Source: Lichina pygmaea (taxonomy: Eukaryota; Ascomycota; Lichinomycetes; Lichinales; Lichinaceae). From it: 64,000 nt of DNA. Positions 1 through 9,782 of the stretch are shown here, one piece after another (position 1 is the first letter of the stretch; each line of letters begins with the position of its first letter). The position numbers and the translations under genes are program-made. A model generated the notes under the pieces. The model ran no database searches, was not told the DNA's origin, and saw only the letters and a program-made list of their open reading frames with translations. The stretch lies in contig OY730171.1 of assembly GCA_963422465.1 (NCBI GenBank), positions 124,001-188,000 of the forward strand, in the 5' to 3' direction.

Positions 1-143
1 CTATTGATCAGGTGTCACCTCCACCATGTTCCACCAAACCCCTTCGCACTCCTTGACACTCCTCTCCTGCAAGAACCAACCCGCCTTCCACCTCTCGCCC
101 TAATCCTATACTCAGATAGGACAGTACAGTACAGACTGCAACA
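1..143 (+). repeat. Ty3-A LTR, 3' end only (cut by window edge)
   Basis: This stretch matches the last 140 or so bases (R/U5 side) of the complete Ty3-A LTRs at 3218-3847 and 9189-9782, and ends in the same CAACA terminus. LINE-A sequence begins directly after it. The rest of the LTR, and any internal region, lies left of the window, so it could be a solo LTR or the 3' LTR of a plus-strand element. It marks an insertion that truncated L1 inside its reverse-transcriptase domain. Confidence 0.85.
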
Positions 144-1876
144 CCTTCCTTCCAGACTTTTTCCACTTGGGAGGTTAGAAGGAAAAGTGCTGCTTCTGTG
201 GATCTTCCTTTCCTAAAGCCCATCTGGATATCTGGCAATAGTCCAGCTTCTTCTGCTATCTTGCTTAGTCTGGCTGCAGCAATAGCTTCTATCAGCTTGC
301 CTGTTGTGTTTAGCAGAGCTATAGGGCGCCAGGCTTTAGCTTGATTGTAGGTTCCCTTGCCAGGTTTCCTCAAGCAGACTGTTTTTGCACTCTTAAATCT
401 TTCAGGGAAGTACTCCAGTTTCCAGCATGTTGAAGTCAGAATAGCTAGAGCTTGGCAGAACCTAGGCCCCAGAGCTCTCAGAAATCCATTTGGCAGCTTA
501 TCTCTCCCTCCTGCTGTGAAAGGTTTCTTCTTGGCCAGAATTTGCTCCACTTCTTCACATGTTACCTCCTGGGAGAGCTGTATCTCAGAGATAGTCTGGG
601 AGCTTTCTGAGCCTGGTTCTGGAACTAGAGCTTTTGGAAAGAACTGCTGTGAGAAGGCTTTAGTCTTTTCCTCAAAGGTTTTGGCTATTCCTTCTTGTGT
701 TTCCAGGTCAGGAACTAGAGGAAGATCAGGAGTCTTGTTGGCTTTGGATCTTCCCCACTTTGCAAGCTTCCAGAACTTTGAAGAGCTGGCCAGCTCATGG
801 ATTTGGTGTCTGAAAGTGTTCTGTTTTCCATCTCTGACTGCCTTTTTCTTGAGCTTAGTTGCTTGCTCAAGTTCCTCTTGACTTGCTTGTCTTTTTTGCA
901 CTTTTCTTCTTACTCTTCTTTCCTCTTTAACCTTGTTTTGGATCTCTTGATTCCACCAGGGGACTGAGTGGCCAGATTGCTTCTGGAGCTGTGTGGATTT
1001 GCTTGCTATTTCTTGGAGAAAGTTGTCAAGATACTCCAAGTACTCATCCACTTCATATTTGTCTTGGAAGTGGAAGGGCAGGTGTAGCTTCTCACACTCT
1101 ACTCTTGCAAGGTTTGAGTCCAGTGTTCTCCAGTTTCTTTCTGGTTTCCAGATTTTCCTTGGAGGATCCAGGTCCAGGCAGGTTAGTACAGGTCTGTGGT
1201 CAGACCCATGAAAGAACTGAAGAGCCACTTTGGAGAAAATCAGAGAGTTAGAAAGAGAAGAAGAAATAAAAGACAGATCAATAGAAGAACATGGTTTTTC
1301 AGAAAGAGATCTTGCTCTGGTAGGGGTGAAAGGTGCAATAGCTAAATCCAGATTTAAATCTTTCATTAGGTCTTGAAACTTGTTTGCAGTCTCAGAGTAC
1401 AGTCTTCTTTTCTTTGACCAGTCTGGGTGGTGAAGATTTGAGTCTGTGAGAAGAATATGTTGTCCTTGTTCTTGTAAAGCATTTTGGAGTAAACAGAGAA
1501 GAGCTTCTGATGCCTCTGTGTAGTTTTCTTGACTTGATGGGGTGAAGTAGAGATTATGTACCCAAAGAGAAGTAGGAGAGTTTTCCAAGTAGATTTCAAG
1601 AGAAACAAAGTCTTTATTCCAGAAGGTAGGATGAAGAGAAGAGAGTTTCAGATTTTTATTAATAAGAAAAAGTGTTCTGCCAATCTCTGAACAGTAGAGA
1701 GGAAGAAAGGAAGAGAAAACAGTTGAAGTGCTTGTTTCTAGGTGAGAGTTTTTCCAGGGCTCTTGAAGTGCAATAATGTCCACCTCTTGGAGAGCTGAGG
1801 TTGCTAGCAGTAGCTCTTGGACTGATTGGCTTTTTTGCACATTATACTGGAGAAGTGTCAGCTTTGTGTCTTTCAT
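144..1876 (-). pseudogene. L1 ORF2, N-terminal 577 codons (endonuclease plus start of reverse transcriptase)
   Basis: This is the replicase ORF of a Tad-like LINE, which would nick the target and copy its own RNA there. An apurinic/apyrimidinic-type endonuclease domain fills roughly residues 1-235: LQYNVQKS with Asn12, ALQEPW with Glu39, TDSNLHHPDW, IDLSFIS and GSDHRPV. A basic linker follows, then the first reverse-transcriptase blocks (KPGKGTYNQAKAWRPIALLN, MGFRKGRSTE). The frame is open until the LTR junction at 143/144, so the catalytic FADD block is absent. The start ATG (1874-1876) overlaps the ORF1 stop as ATGA. The relatives L6 and L8 are nearly identical. Confidence 0.9.
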
Positions 1877-3217
1877 GCAGACATCTCAGCATCAAAGATC
1901 TTGAAGGAGTTAGCTGGTAGCTTTCCTCCAGAGTTGGCTGATCTTGAAGAAAGAATTTGCACTTCTGGGAGTGCACCTCTGAGTCACTCTGAGCTTCTGC
2001 TTGGCTCAGCTGTTTTACGTTTTTTCCCTCCTGGTAGAGACTGAGAGAGAGGGAAAGACATAACTGGGGGGGGTTGTAGAGCTGGAACAGAGGTAGCTGT
2101 TGGGATCTCATATTTTCCTGGGCGTGTGTTCCATACTTCTCTTGCCTTCTTGGCTGCTTCCTGGCGTACTGGACAGACACTAGCCCAGGCTGGGTGAGCT
2201 CCTCTGCAGTTGCAGCATTTTGGCTTGAGAAGCTGTTCAGGAACTTGGCAGGCTCTTCTTTCATGCTGGCCTCCACAGGCACCACACACAGCTTTGTTCT
2301 TGCAGAAGTGTGCTTGGTGCCTATAGCCAAAGAACTTGAAACATTGTGCAATGACTGTGTCTGCCAGGAAAGGTTCTGCTTCATGCATCCTGTGCCCCAG
2401 CACTAGCCCACTCTCAATCAAAAGATTAGCTTGTTCAGGGGTAGCCAGATCCAGGTGGAGAGAGGTAACTGGCTTCTTTTGAGCTATAGCCTTCTTAGAC
2501 TAGTAGGCTCTCAGGATAGTGATTTGTTTGCTCAGAGATGGGTTGCTGTTCTGGATTATCTGGCAGGTTTTCTCCAGGTCTTCAGGTTGGATATCTTCTG
2601 TTCTGACTCCATGGATCAGAACTGGGAATCTCTTGGGCTGGATGGTTGCTTCCTTTGTGAAGATAGCTGATACCCAGGCAGGGTTTTTCTCTAGGAAGAC
2701 TTTAGTCTCTTGGCTTTCTGTGTTAATAAGGATATCCCCTGAAGGAAGTTTCCTTACTGCTCTGACCTGCTTGTTGTAGGGACTGGGTAGTCTGTCTTGA
2801 AGAGCCTGTAAAAGCTGGATGTGAGTTCTATTAGCCATGTCAGGTGGCTGGATACCAGGATGTACAAGAACTTCTTTGAGAATTCTTGCAGGTAGAGGGA
2901 TTTGTGCTGGAATGGATTTTTGGACAGCCTGGGCATATGATGGCTTGGCTTCTTGTTTGTCCAGCCGCTTGTTGATATTCTCCAGCTTCTGGAAGATTCT
3001 GTTGGTGAGGCCAGTAGAGCTAGACTGGGCTTCTGTAGAGAAGGAGTTCTTTTTGATATTTTCCCAGCTTTTCAGAATAGATTCTGGGACTGGTTGGGTT
3101 TTGATCCAGGAGTCTACTAGTTTGTAGTCATTCTGGGGAGCTAGTTGGAGGGTAGGAGAGCTGGACTGGGTGCTAGGCAGACTGGAAGCTGGTTGGGAGA
3201 GTATAGCTGGTGTAGCT
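1873..3217 (-). pseudogene. L1 ORF1 (nucleic-acid-binding Gag-like protein), main part
   Basis: This is the ORF1 RNA-binding protein of the LINE. Three C-terminal zinc knuckles are visible (the first degenerate, then CGACGGQHERRAC and KCCNCRGAHPAWASVC). Upstream is a conserved domain with KLPSGDILINTE and a block LATPEQANLLIESG shared with L3, L9 and LINE-B. Two in-frame stops are seen relative to L3: TAG at 2500-2502, where L3 has Trp, and TGA at 1984-1986. The first 17 or so codons lie beyond the Ty3-A insertion, at 9783-9834. Confidence 0.85.
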
Positions 3218-3310
3218 TGTTACGACCCAGGAGGAACACAGTCTTTATATACTCACAGAAAGCAGCAGACAGGATACTGGACAGAAGTACCAGACAGCGT
3301 GACACGGGAA

Positions 3311-3326
3311 CCGGTCACGTGACCGG
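3311..3326. promoter_or_regulatory. Perfect palindrome with CACGTG core in U3 (repeated at 9281-9298)
   Basis: CCGGTCACGTGACCGG is a perfect 16-bp palindrome. In the 3' LTR it extends to 18 bp (ACCGGTCACGTGACCGGT). CACGTG is the classical E-box bound by bHLH factors, so this is a plausible activator site for the LTR promoter. Being symmetric, it could serve transcription in either direction. The otherwise unrelated U3 of Ty3-A2 and Ty3-A3 keeps GTCACGTGAC (37517-37526, 43458-43467, 62698-62707). Confidence 0.55.
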
Positions 3327-3374
3327 CGAGACAAACCAGGGGGTGCTCGCCGCAGCATGCATATGCACGAACAA

Positions 3375-3594
3375 GTGAGCAAAGTGAGCAGAGCTCACCC
3401 AGCTCGCCGCAGCGTGCATGAAAAGTGAGCAAAGTGAGCAGAGCTCACCCAGCTCGCCGCAGCGTGCATGAAAAGTGAGCAAAGTGAGCAGAGCTCACCC
3501 AGCTCACTGCAGCGTGCATGAAAAGTGAGCAAAGTGAGCAGAGCTCACTTATCTCACCGAGTGAGCAAAGTGAGCAGAGCTCACTCTGCTCACG
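3375..3594. repeat. 50-bp tandem array in Ty3-A1 5' LTR U3
   Basis: Units begin at 3375, 3425, 3475 and 3525 with GTGAGCAAAGTGAGCAGAGC. The last is followed by a partly rearranged copy up to 3594. Within each unit GTGAGC pairs with the following GAGCTCAC, so each can form a small hairpin. The array sits directly upstream of the TATA-like box, where an enhancer would act. The same array in the 3' LTR (9345-9528) is 36 bp shorter. Confidence 0.85.
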
Positions 3595-3865
3595 AACTGG
3601 GCACTATATAGCCAGGTGATAGTTCCCCTATGGAACGATCGTCTTCAACTCATGTTGTGATCCAGACAACTAGATCTACTTCAATACAATCCTTTTGTAC
3701 GAAGCTGTTGATCAGGTGTCACCACCACCACATTCCACCAAACCCCTTTGCGCTCCTTGACACTCCTCTCCTGCGAGAACCAACCCGCCTTCCACCTCTC
3801 GCCCTAATCCTATACTCGGATAGGACAGTACGGTACAGACCGCAACACTTTGAAGACCCTCAAGG

Positions 3866-5365
3866 ATGAGTACCTCAGGAGTAACCAACCCCAACTTCCC
3901 AGATGGAAAGATTAGCGTCGCCAAGCCAGACCTGTTCTACGGCGAAAGAAACAAGGTTGACGACTGGCTCATGCAACTCCAAGTCTACTTTCAATTCCAA
4001 CCAGAGACAAAGCTGCCTAAGGAGAAGTGGCCCCTCTTCGCAACCACTTACATGAGAGGCAATGCTTATCGATGGATCAAGCCCTACGTCAACAAACATC
4101 TCTCAGGGAACGGAGACCACGACGGCACAACAGAATGGATGACAAAATGGACGCGATTCAAGGACGAGATCAAAAGGATCCTTGGACCATCTAACAAAGA
4201 CAAAGTGGCTATACGAATGATCCAGCACATCAAACAACAACGCTCAGCCGCAGAGTACACCACGCAGTTCAAACAATACTCAGTACTGACTGACTGGGAT
4301 GACGACGCCCTGATGGTCATGTACTGATGTGGACTCAAGGAAAACGTGAAGGATGAGATCACCTTCGACGGACGAGCAGTTGACACACTGGATGAACTCA
4401 TCGCACAAGCAATCAACATCGATGACAAGCTATTCGAGCGAGCGATGGAGAAGCGCCACGATGGAGGATACAGCCACCCCGCATGGCATGTGAGCAACCA
4501 CTACAAGCCGCCTAACAAGGCACCACCACATGATCCATATGGCTATGCACCCATGGAACTGGATGCAGTCCACCACAAGGGAAGGTTCACGAAGGGAAGG
4601 AACAACAAAAAGAGGAAAGCACTGAAGTGCTATGCCTGTGGCAAGCTAGGCCACATGGCGAAAGACTGTCGTTCAAAGAACAAGGTGCACCGACAGCAAC
4701 TTAATACGCTCGACGGAGACTGGAATGTCATCGAGCCAGAGGACCCACCAGGAGAGGCTCAGCTATCCCTCGAACAATGGGACGACTACGATCAGATATT
4801 GGAAGCAGCCCACCAACTGGCAACATCAGGAGGCAAGGACCTACCAGAACTAACAGGTCAGGACAAGGGACAGGAGCCCTTAACCACCTCTGATGGGGAC
4901 CGAGACAAACCCGCGTCTATCAAAGAAGAAATACCACGAGGAAGCTATGCTTACAGCATGGACCCACGAAATCTACGGCACGGTGAACTACAGTGGAGGT
5001 TTTGCACGAAGCACTACTGCACCTACCACGAACAACTACGAAGGTACGGAGGACATTCACCCTACCACGCCACCTGCCACAAGCATTGGGTCAATTGCGA
5101 GAAGGATGCGTGTGAGATCCATCTTTGGGACAAATGCCAACACACCGCATTCCCCGGGCACACACATGATTGGCACGAACGCCTCATGTTCCTACAGCAA
5201 GGCAACAACTACAACTGCTACATTGACAATTGGCAGTACTGCCTCAAGCCTGGATGTGACAAGCATCAGCAAGACAAATTCATGAACGGATTCCTCAGAA
5301 CTGATGGGAATGGCTGGACCCATTGCCCAGTCAGTGGTAAGACACTTCGATCGGGAAAAGACTGA
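3866..5365 (+). pseudogene. gag: Ty3-A1 gag
   Basis: This is the structural polyprotein of about 500 aa, starting 18 bp after the LTR. The N-terminal capsid-like part (KPDLFYGERNKVDDWLMQLQ, then KEKWPLFATTYMRGNAYRW) is typical of fungal chromoviruses. A single CX2CX4HX4C knuckle (CYACGKLGHMAKDC) lies near residue 255. The C-terminal 125 residues are unusual: three copies of W-x2-C-x4-C-x2-H begin near residues 377, 408 and 456 (bases 4994, 5087, 5231) in a Cys/His-rich domain that I do not recognise from other Ty3 Gags. It is broken at about one place. Confidence 0.88.
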
Positions 5366-5403
5366 ACTCCCTTGTCAAGGGGCGACATCGGGAGCTCAAC
5401 AAC

Positions 5404-8400
5404 ATGACCCCTAGCAACGCAAAGCACCTGCGATTGCCTGTGTCACTACATGCCAACACGCCAGTACAGACATACGCACTTGTTGACTCTGGAGCCAGTG
5501 GAAACTACATCTCAAGACAACTTTACGATACCCTCGGCACTGGAAGGAGACGCAAGCAGCAGCCCTATCAGCTCGCGATGGCAAATGGACAGACAGAGCT
5601 AGTCTGCCATGAGACGCAGCCAATGGAAATGGTTACCGGACACCATGCTGAAAGGATCCACCTTGATATCGTCGAGTTGGCCACTCAGGATATCTATTTG
5701 GGGATGCCTTGGCTAAAGAAGCACAACCCAGTTGTTAACTGGAAGACAGGAGTACTCACGTTTAGGAACTGCACTAACAACGCAGCTCGGACCTGTTACC
5801 AGCCGCAGAAGGCGTGGACAGATGAGGGAAGGAGTCCTCAGTGGAACCTCACCGACAGAAAGGACAACTCTCAAAAGAAGAGGTCCGCCTCGACAGGCAC
5901 ACCCCGGAACCAGGTGGCCAAACAGTCAGAGATGAAGAGAGAGGAAGTTGTTAACCCTCTGGAGATCCCTGAAGAGTACTGACCTGGGTATGATAACCTC
6001 TTTCAGGAAGAGACAACGACAGCAGCGTTGCCTAAGCACCAACCTTGGGATCATGAGATCAAGTTGCAACCAGGGACGGAGCCAGGATTTGGACTAATTT
6101 ACCAGTTATCAGAGAAAGAGCTCCAAGTACTTCGCGAGTACCTGGAGGAAAACCTGAAAAAGGGTTTCATTCGAGAATCTCAATCACCAGCAGGATACCC
6201 GATACTATTTGCACCAAAGAAAGACGGAAGTCTTCAACTTTGTGTGGATTACAGGAAACTCAACAACATTACCATCAAAAACTGATATCTGTTGCCAAAT
6301 GCGAACGAATTGCGAGACAGGATCAGTCAAGCTACAATCTTCACCAAGCTGGACTTGAAAGGAGCATACAACCTGATACGCATGAAAGAAGGAGAAGAAT
6401 GGAAGACAGTCTTCAGAACCCGATACAGACACTACAAGTATCTGGTTATACTATTCGGACTCACGAACGCACCAGCAACATGTCAAGCATTGATCAACAA
6501 CGTCATCAGAGCACACCTGGACCAAACAGCTATCACCTACCTGGACGACATTCTTGTCTACTCGAACACGCAACAGGAACATACCAAACATGTGAAGGAT
6601 GTTCTACGATGCCTACAAAAGGCAGGGCTCAAGCTCAACCCGAAGAAATACGAGTTCAACAAACCGGAAGTTGAATTCCTCGGATACATCATAGGGATTG
6701 AAGGGATCAAGATTGACCCTGAGAAAATCAAAGCGATTCAGCAATGGCCAACACTGACATCAGTTAAGGAAGTACAAGCCTTCCTAGGATTTGCCAACTT
6801 CAACCGACAGTTCATCAAGAACTACTCACAGATGGCAACTCCACTGACAGAACTCACGAAGAAGGACGTGGAGTACCGGTGGACGGAGAGACAACAAAAA
6901 GCATTCCAACAGCTCAAGGACGCTTGCGCCAAGGAACCAGTTCTCCTCAACTTCAAGACAGGCCAACCGACGCGAATCGAAACAGACGCTTCAGACCAAG
7001 CAGTGGGAGCATGTCTATGCCAACAGGCAGACGGCAAGTGGCACCCAGTTGCCTACTACTCACGCAAAATGTCACAAGCGGAACGAAACTATGATATCCA
7101 CGACAAAGAGCTACTGGCAGTCGTCAACGCACTCGAACACTGGAGAGTGTACGCAGAAAGCAGTTCCGAACTCACTGTTCTCACAGACCACAAGAATCTG
7201 ACAACATTCACGACAACCAAGAAGCTGAACAGACGGCAAGTCAGATGGGCTGAACTCCTCGGGCAACACAAGTTCAAGATCTTGTACACCCCTGGACAAG
7301 ACAATGGGAGAGCAGACGCACTAAGCCGACGAAAAGACCACATGGAAGATGATGAACGCCAAGGAACGATCTTACAGCAGGACCAGCAAGGAAACCTGGT
7401 GCCTCAACCACAGATCAACAAGCTCACGGCAGAAGACACTGAAGAACTAATAAGGAACTACCACGATAATCCAGCACATGGTCACCCAGGAATCACCAAA
7501 ACCACAGACCTGATCCAACGGGCAGGGAACAATGTCATTAACCTCTGACAACATGTCACAAACTACATCAGCAAGTGTCTACTATGCCAGAAAAACAAAT
7601 ATGGGAGACACAAGCCATATGGAGAAGGACACCCGAACACAATACCGAGAGGCCCGTGGGAAGATGTGTCAATGGACTTCATCACAAAGCTACCCAAGTC
7701 CAAAGACCCAGTCACAGGAATCACCTACGACTCAATTATGGTGATTGTGGACAGATTCACAAAATACCTAATAGCGGTACCATTCAAGGAAACCCACACA
7801 GCAGAACAGTTGGGACACCTCTTACTGGACAGATTAGTCAGAGACCACGGAGTTCTGATCACAATCATTACAGACAGAGACAAACTCTTCACATCCAACT
7901 ACTGGAAGACAATCAGTGCAGCCATGGGAACAAAACCCAAAATGTCTACGGCCTATCACCCACGAACCGACGGCCAGACGGAGCGAGCGAACCAAGTCCT
8001 GGAGACTTACCTACAGCATTACATCAACAAAACCCACAGTAATTGGGTACAGTTATTACCGGTGGCACAGCTGGCAATCAACCAGCACAGATCAGACTCA
8101 ACAAAGGAATCGCCATTTTTTGCCAATTTTGGACGACATGCAAACATCGGGATGCCAAGCAGAGCTTCACCAAACGCGGAGAAAGCACTCCAACACGACA
8201 AGCTCCTACGACAAACGCACACGATGATGAGGCACTACCTTCAAGAGACCTCAGAAAGAATGCAACGCCAAATGGACAAGAAATCGAAAATGGCACCTCA
8301 GCTGAAGAAGGGGGATAAAGTCTACCTCCTCACAAAAAATTGGAAAGCCAAGAAACCAAGAACAAAGAAACTGGACCATGTCAAGGTCGGACCATTTTCA

Positions 8401-8736
8401 GTCGAAGAAAAAACTGGACCAGTCAACGTCAGACTGCGACTACCAAGGGATGCCAGAGTCCATCCAAACTTTCATATATCAATGATTGAACCAGCCGACC
8501 AGAGCACACCCTTGCAGGAAACATTTCATCACCAACCCGAAGAAGAACAAGAGTTCGAGGTTGAACAGATCCTGGCTAGAAAAGGTCAGCAATACCTTGT
8601 CAAGTGGAAAGGATACCCAGACTTGGAGAATACCTGGGAACCACTCAAGAACCTCGCGAACTGCCAGCTTCTTCTGCAACAGTTTCGGCAGGAGCAGGAC
8701 CGAACAGCTCGGCCTGCAGGAGGGACATGTCAATGA
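5404..8736 (+). pseudogene. pol: Ty3-A1 pol (protease, RT, RNase H, integrase, chromodomain)
   Basis: Domains in order: aspartic protease with LVDSGASGNY near residue 28; RT with [20 protein letters not shown] and the catalytic YLDDILVYSN (about 6535-6564); RNase H with IETDASDQAVG and DKELLAVVNALEHW; integrase with a HPGI zinc-finger region, MDFITKLPKSKD, ITDRDKLFTS and YHPRTDGQTER; and a C-terminal chromodomain with FEVEQILARKGQQYLVKWKGY and ENTWEP (about 8545-8670), which reads histone methylation in characterised chromoviruses. Gag and pol lie in different frames. The region is broken at about three places. Confidence 0.92.
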
Positions 8737-9145
8737 CTGATCGAGTCAAATCCTCGCCATCCGACTCCATCTCTTTCACCAAGCACTGAAGCTTCTGCCT
8801 CGCACGGACCTCGGCGCCCTCCAACACCTTTCGTTTCCGAGACAGACAAGCCTGCACTGTGGCAAGTTGTTCAAAGAGTGCATCACGTGTTGCCTCGTCA
8901 GCGGCAACATCCTCACGGAGGTTGTCCCGGGACATGTTCAAAGATTCCCAGGACACAGAGACACAAGACCTTCCGCGCCGAGTGCACGCAGCACATTTCA
9001 ACTTATCGTCTTCTCCCGGCATCTGGAAGCATGGACGACCACGGAGAACACAAAAGTCGCAGGGCGTACGCGAAACAAAACCCCGATCGCGAATTTGAGC
9101 AGCCAGCTGAGTTCGGCTAACAGTCGCACGTGACTTTGGAGGCAT
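8645..9145 (-). CDS. Antisense Zn2Cys6 / coiled-coil protein carried by Ty3-A1
   Basis: This open frame of 166 codons runs opposite to the element. Its start lies 44 bp from the 3' LTR, and its 3' end overlaps the end of pol by 92 bp (convergent). Residues about 29-61 have the exact spacing CX2CX6CX11CX2CX6C of the fungal Zn2Cys6 cluster (CDFCVLRGRPC, then CAACTRRGRSC). Residues about 68-135 are rich in spaced Leu, Lys, Arg and Glu and look like a coiled coil. No signal peptide or membrane segment is seen. The same protein is found at 42814-43314 and 62850-63350 and, with the same architecture but a diverged sequence, in Ty3-C at 34729-35238. The function is unknown; a DNA-binding regulator or chromatin factor is my inference. 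It looks whole here. Confidence 0.75.
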   Translation of the reverse strand: MPPKSRATVSRTQLAAQIRDRGFVSRTPCDFCVLRGRPCFQMPGEDDKLKCAACTRRGRSCVSVSWESLNMSRDNLREDVAADEATRDALFEQLATVQACLSRKRKVLEGAEVRARQKLQCLVKEMESDGEDLTRSVIDMSLLQAELFGPAPAETVAEEAGSSRGS

Positions 9146-9170
9146 GACCAGATTTCATCAAGACGATGAA

Positions 9171-9188
9171 AGATGGAGAGGAGGATAG
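9171..9188 (+). other. Polypurine tract of Ty3-A1
   Basis: AGATGGAGAGGAGGATAG lies immediately upstream of the 3' LTR (first base 9189). This is the expected position of the plus-strand DNA priming site. Equivalent purine-rich runs ending in TAG precede the 3' LTR in Ty3-A2 (43341-43358), Ty3-C (35346-35362) and, on the minus strand, Ty3-A3 (62806-62822). Confidence 0.75.
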
Positions 9189-9782
9189 TGTTACGACCCA
9201 GGAGGAACACAGTCTTTATATACTCACAGAAAGCAGCAGACAGGATACTGGACGGAAGTACCAGACAGCGTGACACGGGAACCGGTCACGTGACCGGTGA
9301 GACAAACCAGGGGGTGCTCGCCGCAGCATGCATATGCACGAACAAGTGAGCAAAGTGAGCAGAGCTCACCCAGCTCGCCGCAGCGTGCATGAAAAGTGAG
9401 CAAAGTGAGCAGAGCTCACCCAGCTCGCCGCAGCGTGCATGAAAAGTGAGCAAAGTGAGCAGAGCTCACCCAGCTCACTGCAGCGTGCATGAAAAGTGAG
9501 CAAAGTGAGCAGAGCTCACTCTGCTCACGAACTGGGCACTATATAGCCAGGCGATAGTTCCCCTATGGAACGATCGTCTTCAACTCATGTTGTGATCCAG
9601 ACAACTAGATCTACTTCAATACAATCCTTTTGTACGAAGCCGTTGATCAGGTGTCACCACCACCACGTTCCACCAAACCCCTTCGCGCTCCTTGACACTC
9701 CTCTCCTGCGAGAACCAACCCGCCTTCCGCCTCTCACCCTAATCCTATACTCGGATAGGACGGTACGGTACGGACCGCAACA
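9189..9782 (+). repeat. Ty3-A1 3' LTR
   Basis: This 594-bp LTR matches 3218-3847 throughout except for a shorter U3 tandem array (9345-9528) and about a dozen scattered substitutions. It ends CAACA and is followed by the target duplication TAGCT (9783-9787), after which the L1 ORF1 resumes. Confidence 0.93.

Larger units (their letters stand above)
3218..3847 (+). repeat. Ty3-A1 5' LTR
   Basis: The LTR is 630 bp, starting TGTTACG and ending CAACA. The U3 part holds a CACGTG palindrome (3311-3326), a tandem array (3375-3594) and a TATA-like box (TATATAG near 3605-3611). The remaining 230 or so bases are shared almost unchanged with the LTRs of Ty3-A2 and Ty3-A3, whose U3 is otherwise unrelated. 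It is 36 bp longer than its partner at 9189-9782, the difference lying in the tandem array. Confidence 0.93.
3218..9782 (+). mobile_element. Ty3-A1: complete chromodomain Ty3/gypsy retrotransposon
   Basis: This 6565-bp element has LTRs at 3218-3847 and 9189-9782 that start TGTTACG and end CAACA, and it is flanked by the 5-bp duplication TAGCT. Between them are gag (3866-5365), pol in the order protease, RT, RNase H, integrase, chromodomain (5404-8736), an antisense ORF (8645-9145) and a polypurine tract (9171-9188). The LTRs differ by roughly 2 percent of aligned bases (my estimate by eye), so it is fairly recent. It is broken at about four places in gag and pol. Confidence 0.95.

Noticed and set aside
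357-881. A 174-codon frame on the plus strand opposite L1 ORF2, and similar shadows opposite other LINE and pol frames
   Set aside because: They recur only where the sense frame is conserved, have no motif, and are explained by the codon bias of the real frame on the other strand.
3375-3594. CRISPR-like regularly spaced repeats in the LTRs (also 29612-29716, 35440-35649, 37545-37690)
   Set aside because: The units are contiguous tandem repeats without unique spacers, lie inside LTR U3 regions, and the window is eukaryotic transposon DNA.
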